From Pseudomonas muyukensis (GTDB lineage: Bacteria > Pseudomonadota > Gammaproteobacteria > Pseudomonadales > Pseudomonadaceae): 64,000 nt of DNA. Location: NCBI RefSeq assembly GCF_019139535.1, contig NZ_CP077073.1:1562001-1626000 (forward strand). Direction: 5' to 3'. This document shows positions 9,137-17,556 of the stretch, one piece after another; the first letter of the stretch is position 1; each line of letters starts with the position of its first letter. The notes under the pieces were generated by a model, which saw only the letters and a list, made by a program, of their open reading frames with translations, had not been told where the DNA came from and did no database searches. The position numbers and the translations under genes were made by a program.

Positions 9137-10033
9137 TCAGGCCTCCGTGGGCTGGCGGGTACGGCCGTCAAGGGTCAGCAACGGCGCATACAGGTCGGGG
9201 CGGCGGTCGCGATAGATACCCCAGCTCAGGCGATCCTCGCGCATGCGCGCCAGGTCCAGGTCGTGCAGCCAGACGTCGCTGCTGTCGCGGTCGGCCTCTT
9301 GCAGCATCGCGCCCTTGTGGTCGCAGATGAACGACGAGCCGTAGAAACGCATCGACAGGCTGTCGTCGCTGCGCGCCACTTCATGGCCGACGCGGTTGGC
9401 GGCCACCACTGGCAGCAGGTTGGCGGCGGCGTGGCCGCGCATCGCCATCTGCCAATGGTCGCGTGAATCCAGTTCGGCGGCGCCAGGTTCCGAGCCGATG
9501 GCAGTGGGGAACAGCAGCACTTCGGCGCCCAGCAGGGCCAGGCAGCGGGCGGTCTCGGGGAACCACTGGTCCCAGCAGATGCCGATGCCCAGGCGACCGA
9601 AGGCGGTGTCCCAGACCTTGAAACCGGTGTCGCCGGGGCTGAAGTATTCCTTTTCCTGGTAGCCGATGGCGTTGGGGATGTGGGTCTTGCGATACACACC
9701 CAGCAGGCGCCCGTCGGCGTCGGCCACGGTCAGCGAGTTGAAGAAGGCGTTGCCGGCCCGTTCATACCAGCTCAGCGGCAGCACAACGCCGAGTTCCTTG
9801 GCCAGCGCGGCGAAGCGCTTGAGCAGCGGGCTGTCGTGGTAGTCCTGGGCCAGGGCCTGGTGGCTGTGGCACTGCTCGATGCAGAAGTACGGGGTGGCGA
9901 ACAGCTCCTGCAGCAGGATCACCTGGGCGCCCTGGGCGGCGGCCTGGCGCACCAACTGCTCGGCGCGGTCGAGGTTGGCGGCCAGGTCCCAGCTGCAGGC
10001 CATCTGCGTGGTGGCGATGCGCAAGGTGCTCAT
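9137..10033 (-). CDS. aguB: N-carbamoylputrescine amidase
   Basis: The 298-residue cytosolic carbon-nitrogen hydrolase carries the nitrilase triad: E43 in LLQELFATPYF, K116 in VYRKTHIPN and C153 in GICWDQWFPE. It splits N-carbamoylputrescine to putrescine, CO2 and ammonia, the second step of the agmatine route. The length and the FATPYFCIEQ segment match AguB rather than other nitrilases. Its start overlaps the aguA stop by four bases (ATGA on the minus strand), showing translational coupling with the enzyme that makes its substrate. Confidence 0.96.
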   Translation of the reverse strand: MSTLRIATTQMACSWDLAANLDRAEQLVRQAAAQGAQVILLQELFATPYFCIEQCHSHQALAQDYHDSPLLKRFAALAKELGVVLPLSWYERAGNAFFNSLTVADADGRLLGVYRKTHIPNAIGYQEKEYFSPGDTGFKVWDTAFGRLGIGICWDQWFPETARCLALLGAEVLLFPTAIGSEPGAAELDSRDHWQMAMRGHAAANLLPVVAANRVGHEVARSDDSLSMRFYGSSFICDHKGAMLQEADRDSSDVWLHDLDLARMREDRLSWGIYRDRRPDLYAPLLTLDGRTRQPTEA

Positions 10034-11079
10034 GGCCGCGCTCCCTGCCAGGCCGGCTGCTGCTGGGTGATGCAGTGAATGCCGCCACCACCGTGGGCGA
10101 TGTGGTCGATGCGCACCGGCACCACTTCGCGGCCAGGGAAGGCCAGGGCCAGTTGCCGGGCGGCGGCCTGGTCGGCGTCGATGCCGTAGGCCGGCATGAT
10201 CACCGCGCCGTTGGCCAGGTAGAAGTTGGTGTAGGAGGCGCAGAACACCTCGGCTTCGGTATCCACGGCCGCCGTGGCCTCGTAGAGATCGAGCAGTTCG
10301 AACGAACGACCCTGGGCGTCGGTGGCCAGCTCAAGGGCGCGGCGGTTCTCGCGGGCCACTTCGGCGTACAGCGAACCCTGGTCGTGGGTGGCGTCCACCA
10401 GCAGCACGCCGGGGCGGGCGAAGGCGCACACGCCATCGACATGGCCGTCGGTCATGTCGCCAGTGACGTACTGTGGGTCGCCCGGCAGCCAGATGGTCTT
10501 GCGGATGCCCAGCAGGCGGGCGAAGCAATCCTCGAACTCGGCCTTGCTCAGGCCTGGGTTGCGGTTGGGGTTGAGCAGCACCGATTCGGTGGTGATCAGG
10601 GTGCCTTCGCCGTCCACATGGATGGCGCCGCCTTCGTTGCACAGCGGGGTGCTCAGGCCTTCGAAGCCAAGGTGGTCGAGGATGCGCCGGGCCAGGTTGC
10701 GGTCCTTGCCGTGCTCGGACTTGTTGCCCCAGGCGTTGAAGCGCCAGCTCAGGCCAGCCACGCCCTGTTGCGGGTGGACCAGAAAGCTCGGCCCGCTGTC
10801 ACGGCACCAGCTGTCGTCCACCGCCAGTTCCACCAGCTCGATGCCTGGGCCGCAGAGGTCGCGGGCGGTGGCCAGGGCGCTGGGGTCGACCACCATCTTC
10901 ACCGGCTCGAAGCGGGCGATGGCGGCGGCCACGCGGGCATAGTCGCGCTGCACGTCGGCCAGGGTCACGCCCCAGCCAGACTCCCACAGCGGCTGGTTGT
11001 GCGGCCAGATCATCCAGGTGGCGGCGTGGCGGGCCCATTCGGCAGGCATGCGCCAGCCGCTGTCGTGGGACAGGGTCAT
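10030..11079 (-). CDS. aguA: Agmatine deiminase (cytosolic)
   Basis: The 349-residue enzyme converts agmatine to N-carbamoylputrescine and ammonia. It has no signal peptide and opens in AguA style with GWRMPAEWARHAATWMIWP. Conserved catalytic segments are DDSWCRDSGPSF, NEGGAIHVDGEG, MTDGHVDG and the nucleophile C336 in HGGGGIHCITQ. The ORF extends 11 codons further upstream, but ATG 11079 has GGAG at proper spacing and fits the family N-terminus. First gene of the four-gene operon, divergent from a LysR regulator that probably controls it. Confidence 0.96.
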   Translation of the reverse strand: MTLSHDSGWRMPAEWARHAATWMIWPHNQPLWESGWGVTLADVQRDYARVAAAIARFEPVKMVVDPSALATARDLCGPGIELVELAVDDSWCRDSGPSFLVHPQQGVAGLSWRFNAWGNKSEHGKDRNLARRILDHLGFEGLSTPLCNEGGAIHVDGEGTLITTESVLLNPNRNPGLSKAEFEDCFARLLGIRKTIWLPGDPQYVTGDMTDGHVDGVCAFARPGVLLVDATHDQGSLYAEVARENRRALELATDAQGRSFELLDLYEATAAVDTEAEVFCASYTNFYLANGAVIMPAYGIDADQAAARQLALAFPGREVVPVRIDHIAHGGGGIHCITQQQPAWQGARP

Positions 11080-11213
11080 AGTGAACTCCGATCTATTAGG
11101 GATTTTTATCAACGAAGCCCGCCGTCGCGGGTGTTGGCGCCCATGTTATGGCTGGGCAGGCGGGGCGACAAACGATAGATTTAGCGTATTTCTGATCAGT
11201 CAGGCTTATCAGC
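11080..11213. promoter_or_regulatory. Divergent aguA / LysR control region
   Basis: The 134 bases between the aguA operon and the LysR gene must hold both promoters. An AT-rich core with imperfect dyads, ATAGATTTAGCGTAT and CTGATCAGTCAG, lies next to the LysR start and is a reasonable operator region. No consensus -35/-10 pair stands out. Confidence 0.4.
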
Positions 11214-12095
11214 ATGCTCAAACACTGGCCCCCGCTCAATGCCCTGCGCGGCTTCGAAGCCGCCGCCCGCCTGGGCAGTTTCCACAAGGCCGCCGAGGCC
11301 CTGAACCTCACCCAGTCGGCGATCAGCCAGCAGATCCGCAGCCTGGAGAGCTACCTGGAACAGCCGTTGTTCCACCGCAGCGGGCGCAGCGTCAGCCTGA
11401 CCGATGCCGGGCATGACTTGCTCAGCACCACCCAGACCTTGCTGCAGCAGCTGGCGGTGGGCATTCGCCGGCTGGACCAGTACCGCAAGCCCAACCAGCT
11501 GGTGGTCAACACCACCCCGGCGTTCGCCCGCCACTGGCTGCTGCCGCGCCTGGCCGACTTCCACCAGCGTCACCCGGATGTGGACCTGTGGCTGTTCACC
11601 AGCTTCGAGGCGCCGGACATGGCCAGCGAGACCATCGACCTGGCCATTCGCGATGATCTTGGCCCGCAGGCCGAATGCAGCTTCACCGTGCTGCATCAGG
11701 ACCAGCTGTACCCGGCCTGTCACCCGGCGTTGCCCGAGGCCGGGCGCACGACCTTGCACGGCGAGCGCGAGATGGACTGGAGCCACTGGCAGGTCGAAGG
11801 CGGCGAGGATGTCGGGCAGCAGGGCAAGGGGCTGAATTTCTCCGACCCGGGATTGCTGCTGGAGGCGGCGGGCGAGGGGTTGGGGATCGCCCTGGTCAGC
11901 CAGTTGCTGGCGCGGCGGATGGTCGATGAGGGGCGCTTGCGGCCCTTGTCTGAGCAGCGTGTGCGCGGGCCGGTGTGGAGCTGCCTGGTGCACTGGGAAA
12001 GCCAGGAGGATCCGCTGGCGCGGCAGTTCCTGGCGTGGTTGCGCGAAGCCCTTTCGCGACACAAGGCCGCTCCTACAGGATCGAGCCAGCCTTAG
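11214..12095 (+). CDS. LysR-family regulator (GcvA-like), probable agmatine-operon regulator, with REP-encoded tail
   Basis: The 293-residue protein has the N-terminal winged helix-turn-helix (PPLNALRGFEAAARLGSFHKAAEAL, helix LTQSAISQQIRSLE) and a LysR effector-binding domain of the GcvA subgroup. It is divergent from aguA, the classical arrangement of a LysR gene and its target, so an agmatine or putrescine effector is likely but inferred. The last dozen or so residues ([14 protein letters not shown]) are encoded by a REP unit at 12049-12080, so the original stop was apparently replaced by repeat sequence. Confidence 0.92.
   Translation: MLKHWPPLNALRGFEAAARLGSFHKAAEALNLTQSAISQQIRSLESYLEQPLFHRSGRSVSLTDAGHDLLSTTQTLLQQLAVGIRRLDQYRKPNQLVVNTTPAFARHWLLPRLADFHQRHPDVDLWLFTSFEAPDMASETIDLAIRDDLGPQAECSFTVLHQDQLYPACHPALPEAGRTTLHGEREMDWSHWQVEGGEDVGQQGKGLNFSDPGLLLEAAGEGLGIALVSQLLARRMVDEGRLRPLSEQRVRGPVWSCLVHWESQEDPLARQFLAWLREALSRHKAAPTGSSQP
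12049..12080 (+). repeat. Single REP unit inside the 3' end of the LysR gene
   Basis: CCCTTTCGCGACACAAGG and onward to TCCTACAGG is one unit of the same class as at 1909 and 2601, without an opposed partner. It is read in frame by the LysR gene and supplies part of its C-terminus. Confidence 0.88.
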
Positions 12096-12198
12096 GCTCA
12101 GAGCCGAATCGGGCTGTACAGACCATGCAGCAATCTCAATGACCCCGTAATATGTGTCGGATATCCCGCGAGGGTAGTCTCACCCTCTAGATCAAACG

Positions 12199-12223
12199 GC
12201 AGCGCCCCGAATCCGGGCGCTGC
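12199..12223 (+). promoter_or_regulatory. Hairpin in the fabV leader
   Basis: A perfect 9-bp stem, GCAGCGCCC/GGGCGCTGC, with a 7-base loop ends 29 bases before the fabV start. It has no U-tract, so it is not an ordinary terminator. It could influence fabV translation or mRNA life, but no function is shown. Confidence 0.45.
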
Positions 12224-12252
12224 TCCAGCCTAAACCTGACGAGGTACAGACA

Positions 12253-13452
12253 TTGGCCATCATTCATCCCAAGGTTCGCGGTTTCATCTGCACCACGACT
12301 CACCCAAAGGGCTGCGAGCTCAACGTCCGTGACCAGATCGAAGCCACCCGCAAGCTGGGCGTGCGCGAGGATGGTCCGAAGAAAGTCCTGGTGATCGGCG
12401 CCTCCAGCGGCTACGGCCTGGCAGCGCGCATCACCGCGGCGTTCGGCTTCAAGGCCGACACCCTGGGGGTTTTCTTCGAAAAGCCAGGCACCGAGACCAA
12501 GGCCGGCACCGCCGGCTGGTACAACGCCGCCGCCTTCGACAAGTTCGCCAAGGCCGAAGGCCTGTACAGCAAGTCGATCAACGGTGACGCCTTCTCCGAC
12601 GAAGCCCGTGCCAAGGTCATCGAGCTGATCAAGAACGAAATGGGCGGCCAGGTCGACCTGGTCGTCTACTCCCTGGCCTCGCCGGTGCGCAAGCTGCCGC
12701 AGACCGGTGAAGTGATCCGCTCGGCGCTCAAGCCGATCGGCCAGCCGTACAAGTCGACCGCCATCGACACCAACAAGGACACCATCATCGAGGCCAGCAT
12801 CGAGCCGGCCACCGAGCAGGAAATCGCCGATACCGTCACCGTGATGGGCGGCCAGGACTGGGAACTGTGGATCGACGCCCTGAACGCTGCCGGCGTGCTG
12901 GCGCCACAGGCCCGCACCGTGGCCTTCAGCTACATCGGCTCCGACATCACCTGGCCGATCTACTGGGACGGCGCCCTGGGCAAGGCCAAGCAGGACCTGG
13001 ACGAAACCGCCCAGCGCCTGGCCGGCAAAGTCGGTGGCAGTGCCAACGTTGCGGTGCTCAAGTCGGTGGTTACCCAGGCCAGCTCGGCGATCCCGGTGAT
13101 GCCGCTGTACCTGTCGATGGTGTTCAAGATCATGCAGGAGAAGGGTATCCACGAAGGTACCCAGCACCAGCTGGACCGCATGTTCCGTGACCGCATGTAC
13201 CGTGCGGACGGTGCGCCGGCGGCACTGGACGACGAAGGCCGCCTGCGTCTGGACGACTGGGAGCTGCGCGATGATGTGCAGGACGCCTGCCGTGCCATGT
13301 GGCCGAAGGTCACCACCGAGAACCTGTTCGAACTGACCGACTATGCCGGTTACAAGAAGCAGTTCCTCAACCTGTTCGGTTTCGAGCGCGCTGACGTCAA
13401 CTACGACGAAGACGTGGCCACCGACGTACGGTTCGACTGCGTCGAGCTGTAA
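12253..13452 (+). CDS. fabV: Trans-2-enoyl-ACP reductase, FabV type (NADH)
   Basis: The 399-residue enzyme reduces the enoyl-ACP double bond in the last step of each fatty-acid elongation round. FabV enzymes are larger than FabI and intrinsically resistant to triclosan. The start [16 protein letters not shown] is typical. The nucleotide motif [12 protein letters not shown] is at about residues 49-60 and the Y-x8-K active site is Y237/K246 in [12 protein letters not shown]. The start codon is TTG: no ATG is suitably placed and GAGGT precedes it by seven bases. A strong hairpin follows the stop. Confidence 0.97.
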   Translation: MAIIHPKVRGFICTTTHPKGCELNVRDQIEATRKLGVREDGPKKVLVIGASSGYGLAARITAAFGFKADTLGVFFEKPGTETKAGTAGWYNAAAFDKFAKAEGLYSKSINGDAFSDEARAKVIELIKNEMGGQVDLVVYSLASPVRKLPQTGEVIRSALKPIGQPYKSTAIDTNKDTIIEASIEPATEQEIADTVTVMGGQDWELWIDALNAAGVLAPQARTVAFSYIGSDITWPIYWDGALGKAKQDLDETAQRLAGKVGGSANVAVLKSVVTQASSAIPVMPLYLSMVFKIMQEKGIHEGTQHQLDRMFRDRMYRADGAPAALDDEGRLRLDDWELRDDVQDACRAMWPKVTTENLFELTDYAGYKKQFLNLFGFERADVNYDEDVATDVRFDCVEL

Positions 13453-13463
13453 GCAAGTCCTTG

Positions 13464-13494
13464 ACCGTGCAGCCGTTGATGACGGCTGCACGGT
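13464..13494 (+). terminator. Strong hairpin after fabV
   Basis: A perfect 13-bp stem, ACCGTGCAGCCGT and its reverse complement, with a 5-base loop begins 11 bases after the fabV stop. The U-tract is missing (TCCCGC follows), so it may protect the 3' end rather than terminate efficiently. Confidence 0.6.
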
Positions 13495-13618
13495 TCCCGC
13501 CGACGACTTGTTAACATTCTGCAACAAATCCCCCGATGGCCCTTGGCCATGGGCGCTGCGCGCCTGATCTATACCCCAGCTATTGGCCTGGTAATTCCGC
13601 CGGGGCCGGGGAGGCAGC

Positions 13619-14305
13619 ATGGGCGTTGTGCAAAAACTACAAGAACGAATCCGCCAGAAGGGTTTCAAGCGTACCTGCAAGACCTTGTTCGAACGTTACG
13701 TGTTCTTCCACTGGGAGTTGTTGTGGATGGAGCGCGACCTGGTCAGCCCGGTACCGCCCTACAGTCTCAAGCCCCACTCACCGGTCACCCTGGTGCAGAT
13801 CACCCCAAGCAATGCCGATGCCTTCGCCCGCCATTTCGGCGACCGCGTCCAGACCATGCGCGAGCTGGCCAGCGAAGGGCACACCGGGCACATGTACCTG
13901 GACGAGCAGGGCGATGCCGTGGCCTTCATCTGGGCCAGCGTGGTGGATTACCACGACAAGCACTACTACGGCTGCACCTTCCCGGTGAAGCCGGGCGAGT
14001 TCTTCGAGTTCGGCGGCGAGATGACCCGGCCTTACTTCGGCAGCGAGCTGTCGGTGACCGCCCAGGTCGAGTTGTGGAACACGATGCGCGAGAAGGGCTG
14101 CCACAAGGTGGTGGACGTGGTGGAGACCCACAACGTGCCGGCGATGAAGCTGCACCTGCGCATGGGTTACCACGAGCAGGGGCGGGTGATGCACGTGTAT
14201 GGCCTGTTCGGGCGCTGGAAGCTGTTCCGCGAGACCCGCTACGACGGCTCGCGCCTGGCCGTGCTGCGCAAGCCGGGCGTGGTCGGCGCGTTGCCCACGA
14301 CCTAG
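13619..14305 (+). CDS. GNAT-like N-acetyltransferase domain protein
   Basis: The 228-residue cytosolic protein has a basic, helical N-terminus (about residues 1-40) and a core that fits an acyl-CoA N-acyltransferase fold. FIWASVVDYHDKHYYGCTFPVK forms the central strands, and VVDVVETHNVPAMKLHLRMGYHEQGRVMH matches the C-terminal GNAT pattern in which an N-x-A-x-x-L-x-x-x-G-Y motif follows the CoA-binding helix. The acceptor is unknown. A GGGGAGG ribosome-binding site lies just before ATG 13619. It stands alone between fabV and a hydrolase. Confidence 0.75.
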   Translation: MGVVQKLQERIRQKGFKRTCKTLFERYVFFHWELLWMERDLVSPVPPYSLKPHSPVTLVQITPSNADAFARHFGDRVQTMRELASEGHTGHMYLDEQGDAVAFIWASVVDYHDKHYYGCTFPVKPGEFFEFGGEMTRPYFGSELSVTAQVELWNTMREKGCHKVVDVVETHNVPAMKLHLRMGYHEQGRVMHVYGLFGRWKLFRETRYDGSRLAVLRKPGVVGALPTT

Positions 14306-14354
14306 GCAATGTGCACCGCTCGTTGCCCCTAGGCGCATCAGGCGGGCACCCGGC

Positions 14355-14383
14355 CCGTAGAAGCCAGCCTGGCTGGCGAACCA
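14355..14383. repeat. Single REP-like unit (gtaggagccagccttgctggcgaac class)
   Basis: CCGTAGAAGCCAGCCTGG and onward to CTGGCGAACCAGGCGACG is a diverged lone copy of the class seen in full at 30926, 38798, 44344 and 46960. It is followed by the same GACGCGGTGG spacer found in the 44344 element, so it looks like a truncated composite. Confidence 0.65.
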
Positions 14384-14459
14384 GGCGACGCGGTGGCGTT
14401 TGTCTGGATAACTCGGGGGCATCTTTGCTAGGGTTGGCGGACCACGCAGGGAGCGCGCC

Positions 14460-15368
14460 ATGAGCAGCCTCACCCAACCCGCCTGTGCCTTTCGTCATGT
14501 CGCCGCCGACGGCTACCGCCTCGGCGGTTTCCGTTGGCGCCACGCCCAGCCCGATGCCCAGCGCCCGCTGGTGATCATCAATGCCGCCACCTCGGTGCGC
14601 TGCCGCTATTACTCGCGGTTCGCCGACTACCTGTTCGCCCAGGGCTTCGATGTGCTCACCTACGACTACCGCGGCATCGGCGAATCGCGCCCGGCCTCGT
14701 TGCGCGGGTTCAAGGCATCGTGGAGCGACTGGGGCCGGCTGGACTTCGAGGCGATGTTGCAACTGGCCGCCGCCGAACACCCTGGCCAGCCAGTGCATGT
14801 GGTCGGGCACAGCTTCGGTGGCTGGGCACTGGGCCTGGCGCCTTCGGCGGTGCAGGTGCGCCACGCGGTGCTGGTGGGCGCCCAGTTCGCCTATTGGCGC
14901 GACTATGCGCCGGAGCAGCGTTGGCAGCTGTTCGGCAAATGGCACGTAGTGATGCCACTGTTGACCCGGATGTTCGGCTACTTTCCCGGCAAGCGCCTGG
15001 GCTGGCTGGAGGACACCCCGGCGGGCGTGGTGCGCGATTGGGTTGCCCGTACACCGCGTTACGAGCAGCGGCCCAGTGGGCGTTTACTGCCGGCGACGCC
15101 ATTTACCCAGGTACAGGCGGCGACCCTGGCCATCAGCCTGACTGACGATCCGTTCGGCACGGTGGCGGCCACTGAACGATTGTTGGGGTACCTGCAAACG
15201 GGCGAGCGGCGGCATCTGCGGGTGGCGCCTGTGGATATCTCGGTCGAAGAGATCGGGCACTTCGCGTTCTTTCACGACCGGTTCCGTGAAAGTCTGTGGC
15301 CGATTGCGCTGGAGTGGTTGCACAAGGGGCGCCTTGAGGCTGGAACACCAGGCCACCTCATCAGTTGA
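14460..15368 (+). CDS. Alpha/beta hydrolase
   Basis: The 302-residue serine hydrolase has the nucleophile S118 in VVGHSFGGWALG and the lid-and-core layout of serine alpha/beta hydrolases. YDYRGIGESRP is the strand-turn before the acidic region, and a catalytic His is likely in EIGHFAFFHDRF near the C-terminus. There is no signal peptide, so it is cytosolic. The opening (CAFRHVAADGYRLGGFRWR) resembles predicted esterases that act on small hydrophobic substrates. Substrate unknown. Monocistronic and convergent with the HopJ-family gene. Confidence 0.85.
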   Translation: MSSLTQPACAFRHVAADGYRLGGFRWRHAQPDAQRPLVIINAATSVRCRYYSRFADYLFAQGFDVLTYDYRGIGESRPASLRGFKASWSDWGRLDFEAMLQLAAAEHPGQPVHVVGHSFGGWALGLAPSAVQVRHAVLVGAQFAYWRDYAPEQRWQLFGKWHVVMPLLTRMFGYFPGKRLGWLEDTPAGVVRDWVARTPRYEQRPSGRLLPATPFTQVQAATLAISLTDDPFGTVAATERLLGYLQTGERRHLRVAPVDISVEEIGHFAFFHDRFRESLWPIALEWLHKGRLEAGTPGHLIS

Positions 15369-15400
15369 AGTCCGGTTCCTGCAAAGGCCTGTGGGATCTT

Positions 15401-15419
15401 GGGGCCGCACAGCGGCCCC
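15401..15419. terminator. Hairpin between convergent genes
   Basis: An 8-bp perfect stem, GGGGCCGC/GCGGCCCC, with a 3-base loop lies in the 59-base gap between the hydrolase and the HopJ-family gene. No U-tract is seen on either side, so termination strength is uncertain. Confidence 0.4.
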
Positions 15420-15427
15420 ATCTGCTA

Positions 15428-15769
15428 TCAGCCCAGGCGCGCCAGCGGCTGCGCGGTGAACTTCACCCCGGCCAGGCCGTGCTTGATCAGCGCCCGGATG
15501 TTGCCGTGGTCGCTGCCCTCGGGCGTGGCCACCACGCTGCGGTAGTGCTCGCCGAAGGCCAGCAGCGCCTCCTGGTCGCTCAGCCCCTCGAGCAGCGCCA
15601 GGCCCAGGGTCTTGCACGAGCCTTCGTTCTGCCCGGCGGCGTTGTGCACCTCGCCGTTGTCGAACGCCTGGGGCTGGTAGCTGTAGTTCGCGGCAACGAA
15701 TGCCAGGGTATCGGCGAAGGCATGTTCGCCGCTGGCGAGGCTGCTGCGCAGGCTGTTCAGGTCAGTCAC
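15428..15769 (-). CDS. HopJ-family protein
   Basis: The 113-residue protein matches the HopJ type III effector family: FADTLAFVAANYSYQPQAFDNGEVHNAAGQNEGSCKTLGLAL is its conserved core, with a C-terminal HGNIRALIKHGLAGVKF. Despite the family name it is found in many non-pathogens, and here it sits with folM and DUF1244 and has no hrp-type neighbours, so a household role is more likely than host injection. It overlaps the DUF1244 gene by eight bases and is the last gene of that group. No biochemical function is known to me. Confidence 0.85.
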   Translation of the reverse strand: MTDLNSLRSSLASGEHAFADTLAFVAANYSYQPQAFDNGEVHNAAGQNEGSCKTLGLALLEGLSDQEALLAFGEHYRSVVATPEGSDHGNIRALIKHGLAGVKFTAQPLARLG

Positions 15770-16058
15770 GGGGTTTTCCTTGTTCGAACGCCGCCTGTTG
15801 TTCGGCGCTGGCTTCTTTCTGGTGCTGGGCTTTCCACTCGGCGTAGGGCATGCCGTACACCTGCTCGCGGGCGTCGTCCAGGCTCAGCTCGATCTGGCGA
15901 TCGTCGGCGGCGGCCTTGAGCCATTTCGACAGGCAGTTGCGGCAGAAGCCGGAGAGGTTCATCAGGTCGATGTTCTGCACGTCGGTGCGCTTTTGCAGGT
16001 GGTCGACCAGGCGCCGGAACGCGGCGGCTTCGAGTTCGAGCTGTTGTTGCGGGGTCAT
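15762..16058 (-). CDS. DUF1244 family protein
   Basis: The 98-residue protein carries the DUF1244 core: AAFRRLVDHLQKRTDVQNIDLMNLSGFCRNCLSKWLKAAA, with two Cys in the CRNC motif that could bind a metal, then an acidic EQVYGMPYAEWKAQHQ tail. The upstream open frame is much longer, but ATG 16058 is the family start. It lies eleven bases after folM and overlaps the HopJ-family gene, so the three are co-transcribed. The function of the family is unknown to me. Confidence 0.88.
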   Translation of the reverse strand: MTPQQQLELEAAAFRRLVDHLQKRTDVQNIDLMNLSGFCRNCLSKWLKAAADDRQIELSLDDAREQVYGMPYAEWKAQHQKEASAEQQAAFEQGKPRD

Positions 16059-16069
16059 GGGTCGTCTCT

Positions 16070-16762
16070 TCAGGTCATGCGGTTCTTCAGATGGCGGCCA
16101 CCGTTGATGACCACCTGGCTGCCGGTACTGTACTGGCTGTGCAACAGGAACTGCACGGCGTCGATCAGCGGGCGGGCGCCGGGCTCGAATTCGAGCAGGG
16201 CTTTTTTCAGCGTTTGCTGGCGGTACTGCTCGTCGCCGCCTTCCTTGAGGATCAGCAGGCCGGGCAGGATACCGTTGACGCGCACCTTGGGCGCGTACTT
16301 TTCGGCGAACGACAGCACCATGTTCTGCAACGCCGCCTTGGTCGCGGCATAGCCGATGTGGCTCTTGCTGCCACGCGACGAGGTTTCGTCGCAGATGTGG
16401 ATGATGTCGGCCTTGTCGACCTTGTTCAACAGCTCGCCCAGGGCCAGGTTGAGGTGGTAGGGCGCCTCGACGTGCAGGCGGAACATGGTGTCGAGGTTGT
16501 CCAGGCCGTCGTCGAGCCACAGCGAGGCGTTGTGGATGATCGCGCGCAGGCCGTCGTACTCACTTTGCAGGTGGTCGATCAGGGCCTGGCGCTCGTCGGC
16601 GCGGGTGAGGTCGGCCTGGAACTGGCGGATATTCGGGTGGGCCGCCTGCGCCAGCAGGGTCCGGCTGGCACTGACCACCATATGGCCGGCCTCGGCCAGC
16701 TCCAGGGCCAGGGCCAGGCCGACGCGCTGGCTGGCGCCGGTGATGAGGATTGGGCTGTTCAT
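16070..16762 (-). CDS. folM: Dihydromonapterin reductase (FolM-type SDR)
   Basis: The 230-residue SDR opens ILITGASQRVGLALALEL, the FolM variant of the glycine motif. It has YAATKAALQN as the active-site Tyr/Lys motif and RVNGILPGLL thereafter. FolM reduces dihydromonapterin (and weakly dihydrofolate) to the tetrahydro form, the pterin cofactor used by phenylalanine hydroxylase in pseudomonads; this role is from family knowledge. It is the first gene of a folM-DUF1244-HopJ group. ATG 16762 opens on the Rossmann strand. Confidence 0.88.
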   Translation of the reverse strand: MNSPILITGASQRVGLALALELAEAGHMVVSASRTLLAQAAHPNIRQFQADLTRADERQALIDHLQSEYDGLRAIIHNASLWLDDGLDNLDTMFRLHVEAPYHLNLALGELLNKVDKADIIHICDETSSRGSKSHIGYAATKAALQNMVLSFAEKYAPKVRVNGILPGLLILKEGGDEQYRQQTLKKALLEFEPGARPLIDAVQFLLHSQYSTGSQVVINGGRHLKNRMT

Positions 16763-16838
16763 GTTCGGGCGGTCTGTTCGTCTGTCCGTGCGTGATGCCC
16801 CAGCATACCCGAACTCAACCGCCTTGCGAGCTTTGCCC

Positions 16839-17408
16839 TCAGCGGCTGCGCAGGCCCTGCGGGCGTTCGTCGGCGGGGCTTGGCGCGGCATTCAGCCAAG
16901 GCGCCAGCACGCGCGTGGACAGCGGGATGAACAGGTACACCATCAATGGGGTCAGGGCCAGGGTGCTGAGCAGTACCCGTGGTACCAGGTCGAGCGGCGC
17001 CAGCCACTGACCGAACAGCAGGTTGAACAGCAGCGACACCGGGAAGAACGCCAGCCAGATGGCCGTGGCCTGCTTCCAGCGCGGTGGTTTTTGCACCGTT
17101 TCGGTGCCAAACCAGTCGTCGATACCGCTGACGCGCCTCTCTTTGGGGCGCTCGAACAAGCCGTCGCCGCGTTGCAGCCAGGTGCGGCGGGACGCGGAAT
17201 GTTCCCAGGCGTGCAGGGTGTGTTCGTTGTCGAAGCGGAAGATGATCTGGAATTCATCGCCCTCGGCCGGTGGCGCGAGGATGCCCGAGCCGAGGTAGCC
17301 GGGGAAGTCGGTGGCCAGTTGCTCGCCTTCGTGCAGCCAGGCCAGCAAGTCCTGGTAGCGGCCATGGGCGGCGCGGCGCGACACCATGAGGGTGACGGGG
17401 GTAGACAT
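16839..17408 (-). CDS. Antibiotic-biosynthesis-monooxygenase (ABM) domain protein with C-terminal membrane helices
   Basis: The 189-residue protein begins with an ABM ferredoxin-like barrel (about residues 3-95: TPVTLMVSRRAAHGRYQDLLAWLHEGEQ, then FQIIFRFDNEHTLHAWEHS). Two or three hydrophobic helices follow (about 110-170, WLAFFPVSLLFNLLFG and VLLSTLALTPLMVYLF), which would anchor it to the inner membrane. It resembles the YgiN/ABM proteins annotated as transmembrane monooxygenase-like. Whether it is catalytic is not known. AGGAG precedes ATG 17408 at good spacing. Monocistronic. Confidence 0.85.
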   Translation of the reverse strand: MSTPVTLMVSRRAAHGRYQDLLAWLHEGEQLATDFPGYLGSGILAPPAEGDEFQIIFRFDNEHTLHAWEHSASRRTWLQRGDGLFERPKERRVSGIDDWFGTETVQKPPRWKQATAIWLAFFPVSLLFNLLFGQWLAPLDLVPRVLLSTLALTPLMVYLFIPLSTRVLAPWLNAAPSPADERPQGLRSR

Positions 17409-17556
17409 CGTGTATCTCCTGGCGACGGGGCTGGCGGGTAGCCGGCCCCTTGGCGTGCGGCCCGGGGTGGTGGGCGGCGCAGGCATGCATGCAAGAATCG
17501 GGCGCGGATTATCGCCGATCGATCATGACCGGTCAGTTTCAGCTGCCAGGTGGTCG

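Noticed and set aside
15428..15769. Type III secreted effector (HopJ)
   Set aside because: The family name only; no hrp box, chaperone or secretion genes and a household context.
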